NCBI GenBank assembly: GCA_012515455.1
Contig: JAAYYJ010000039.1
Location: forward strand, 1-12,433
From: Oligosphaeraceae bacterium
Lineage (GTDB): Bacteria; Verrucomicrobiota; Lentisphaeria; Oligosphaerales; Oligosphaeraceae
Length of the DNA: 12,433 bases
Direction of reading: 5' to 3'
The stretch's first letter is position 1; each line of letters starts with the position of its first letter. Made by a program: the position numbers and the translations under genes. Positions 12,385 through 12,433 of this stretch are shown here, piece by piece. The notes beneath the pieces were generated by a model. It worked only from the letters and a program-made list of their open reading frames with translations, searched no databases and was not told the DNA's origin.

Positions 12385-12433
12385 CTAGAATCAAGGGCAC
12401 GGGGCAAAAATTAGTACTCTTGGAGATTTTTGC

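Larger units (their letters stand above)
12042..12433. other. Non-coding 3' region with repeats; no credible gene
   Basis: From the chain-length-factor stop to the window end I find no gene. A 110-codon minus-strand frame across 12075-12407 runs through the tandem repeat, and its repeat-derived half is a low-complexity Arg/Gly tract without a ribosome-binding site. No U-tailed terminator follows the operon. Part of the region is occupied by the tandem repeat and hairpins listed separately. At the extreme end GCAAAAA (12404-12410) and TTTTTGC (12427-12433) form a 7-bp inverted repeat. Confidence 0.5.

Noticed and set aside
12075..12407. 110-codon minus-strand frame at the window end
   Set aside because: It reads straight through the tandem repeat (low-complexity Arg/Gly) and lacks a ribosome-binding site. 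The shorter part from an internal Met looks slightly more protein-like but matches nothing I know; a transposase remnant could not be supported.
1..12433. CRISPR arrays, tRNA/rRNA genes, complete insertion sequences, toxin-antitoxin or defence genes
   Set aside because: Read for all of these on both strands; no spaced direct-repeat array, cloverleaf-like sequence, transposase motif or defence-type domain was recognised.

Overview
The window is GC-rich bacterial chromosome, probably from the PVC superphylum and most likely Lentisphaerota/Victivallales-like. The clue is the 985-residue secreted protein that joins a GH67/GH20-type N-terminal domain, a DUF4838 domain, a CBM9-like domain and a C-terminal CBM-like domain. 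I know this architecture mainly from Lentisphaerae, Planctomycetes and Verrucomicrobia. The assignment is an inference, as no rRNA or other phylogenetic marker was tested. Genes are tightly packed and both strands are used. Two clean sigma-70-like promoters (each with a perfect TTGACA box) can be seen.

Layout. (1) 1-1513, minus strand: the 5' end of a secreted protein running off the left edge, preceded by a xylose-isomerase-family TIM barrel gene with its own promoter. (2) 1514-1928: a GC-rich stretch with small hairpins and no credible gene. (3) 1929-2375, plus strand: an ArfB/YaeJ-type ribosome-rescue hydrolase, convergent with a 65-residue basic orphan protein (2443-2640, minus) that has a strong terminator between the two genes. 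(4) 2874-4257, minus: a GT2 glycosyltransferase and hypoxanthine phosphoribosyltransferase, 7 nt apart behind a TTGACA promoter. (5) 4431-9209, minus: rnc (RNase III), the DUF4838 glycan-degradation protein and ispE, all in one direction. (6) 9300-12041, plus, divergent from rnc: efp, a MATE transporter whose start codon overlaps the efp stop (TGATG), and a short ketosynthase-like protein of the 'chain length factor' type beginning within 20 nt of the MATE stop. (7) 12042-12433: non-coding sequence with a 47/49-bp tandem duplication and two GC-rich hairpins, probably a dispersed repeat and possibly a contig-end repeat.

How the genes fit together: translation and RNA housekeeping (efp, arfB, rnc), isoprenoid precursor synthesis (ispE) and purine salvage (hpt) are interleaved with sugar and polysaccharide functions (xylose-isomerase-like protein, DUF4838/CBM protein, GT2). 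The least ordinary unit is efp-MATE-CLF. An orphan, apparently non-catalytic ketosynthase subunit is coupled to an exporter, without the partner ketosynthase, ACP or other polyene genes in view. The second item worth attention is the xylose-isomerase homologue, in which one metal-ligand aspartate is replaced by histidine. I saw no CRISPR array, tRNA, rRNA, complete insertion sequence or recognisable defence system.
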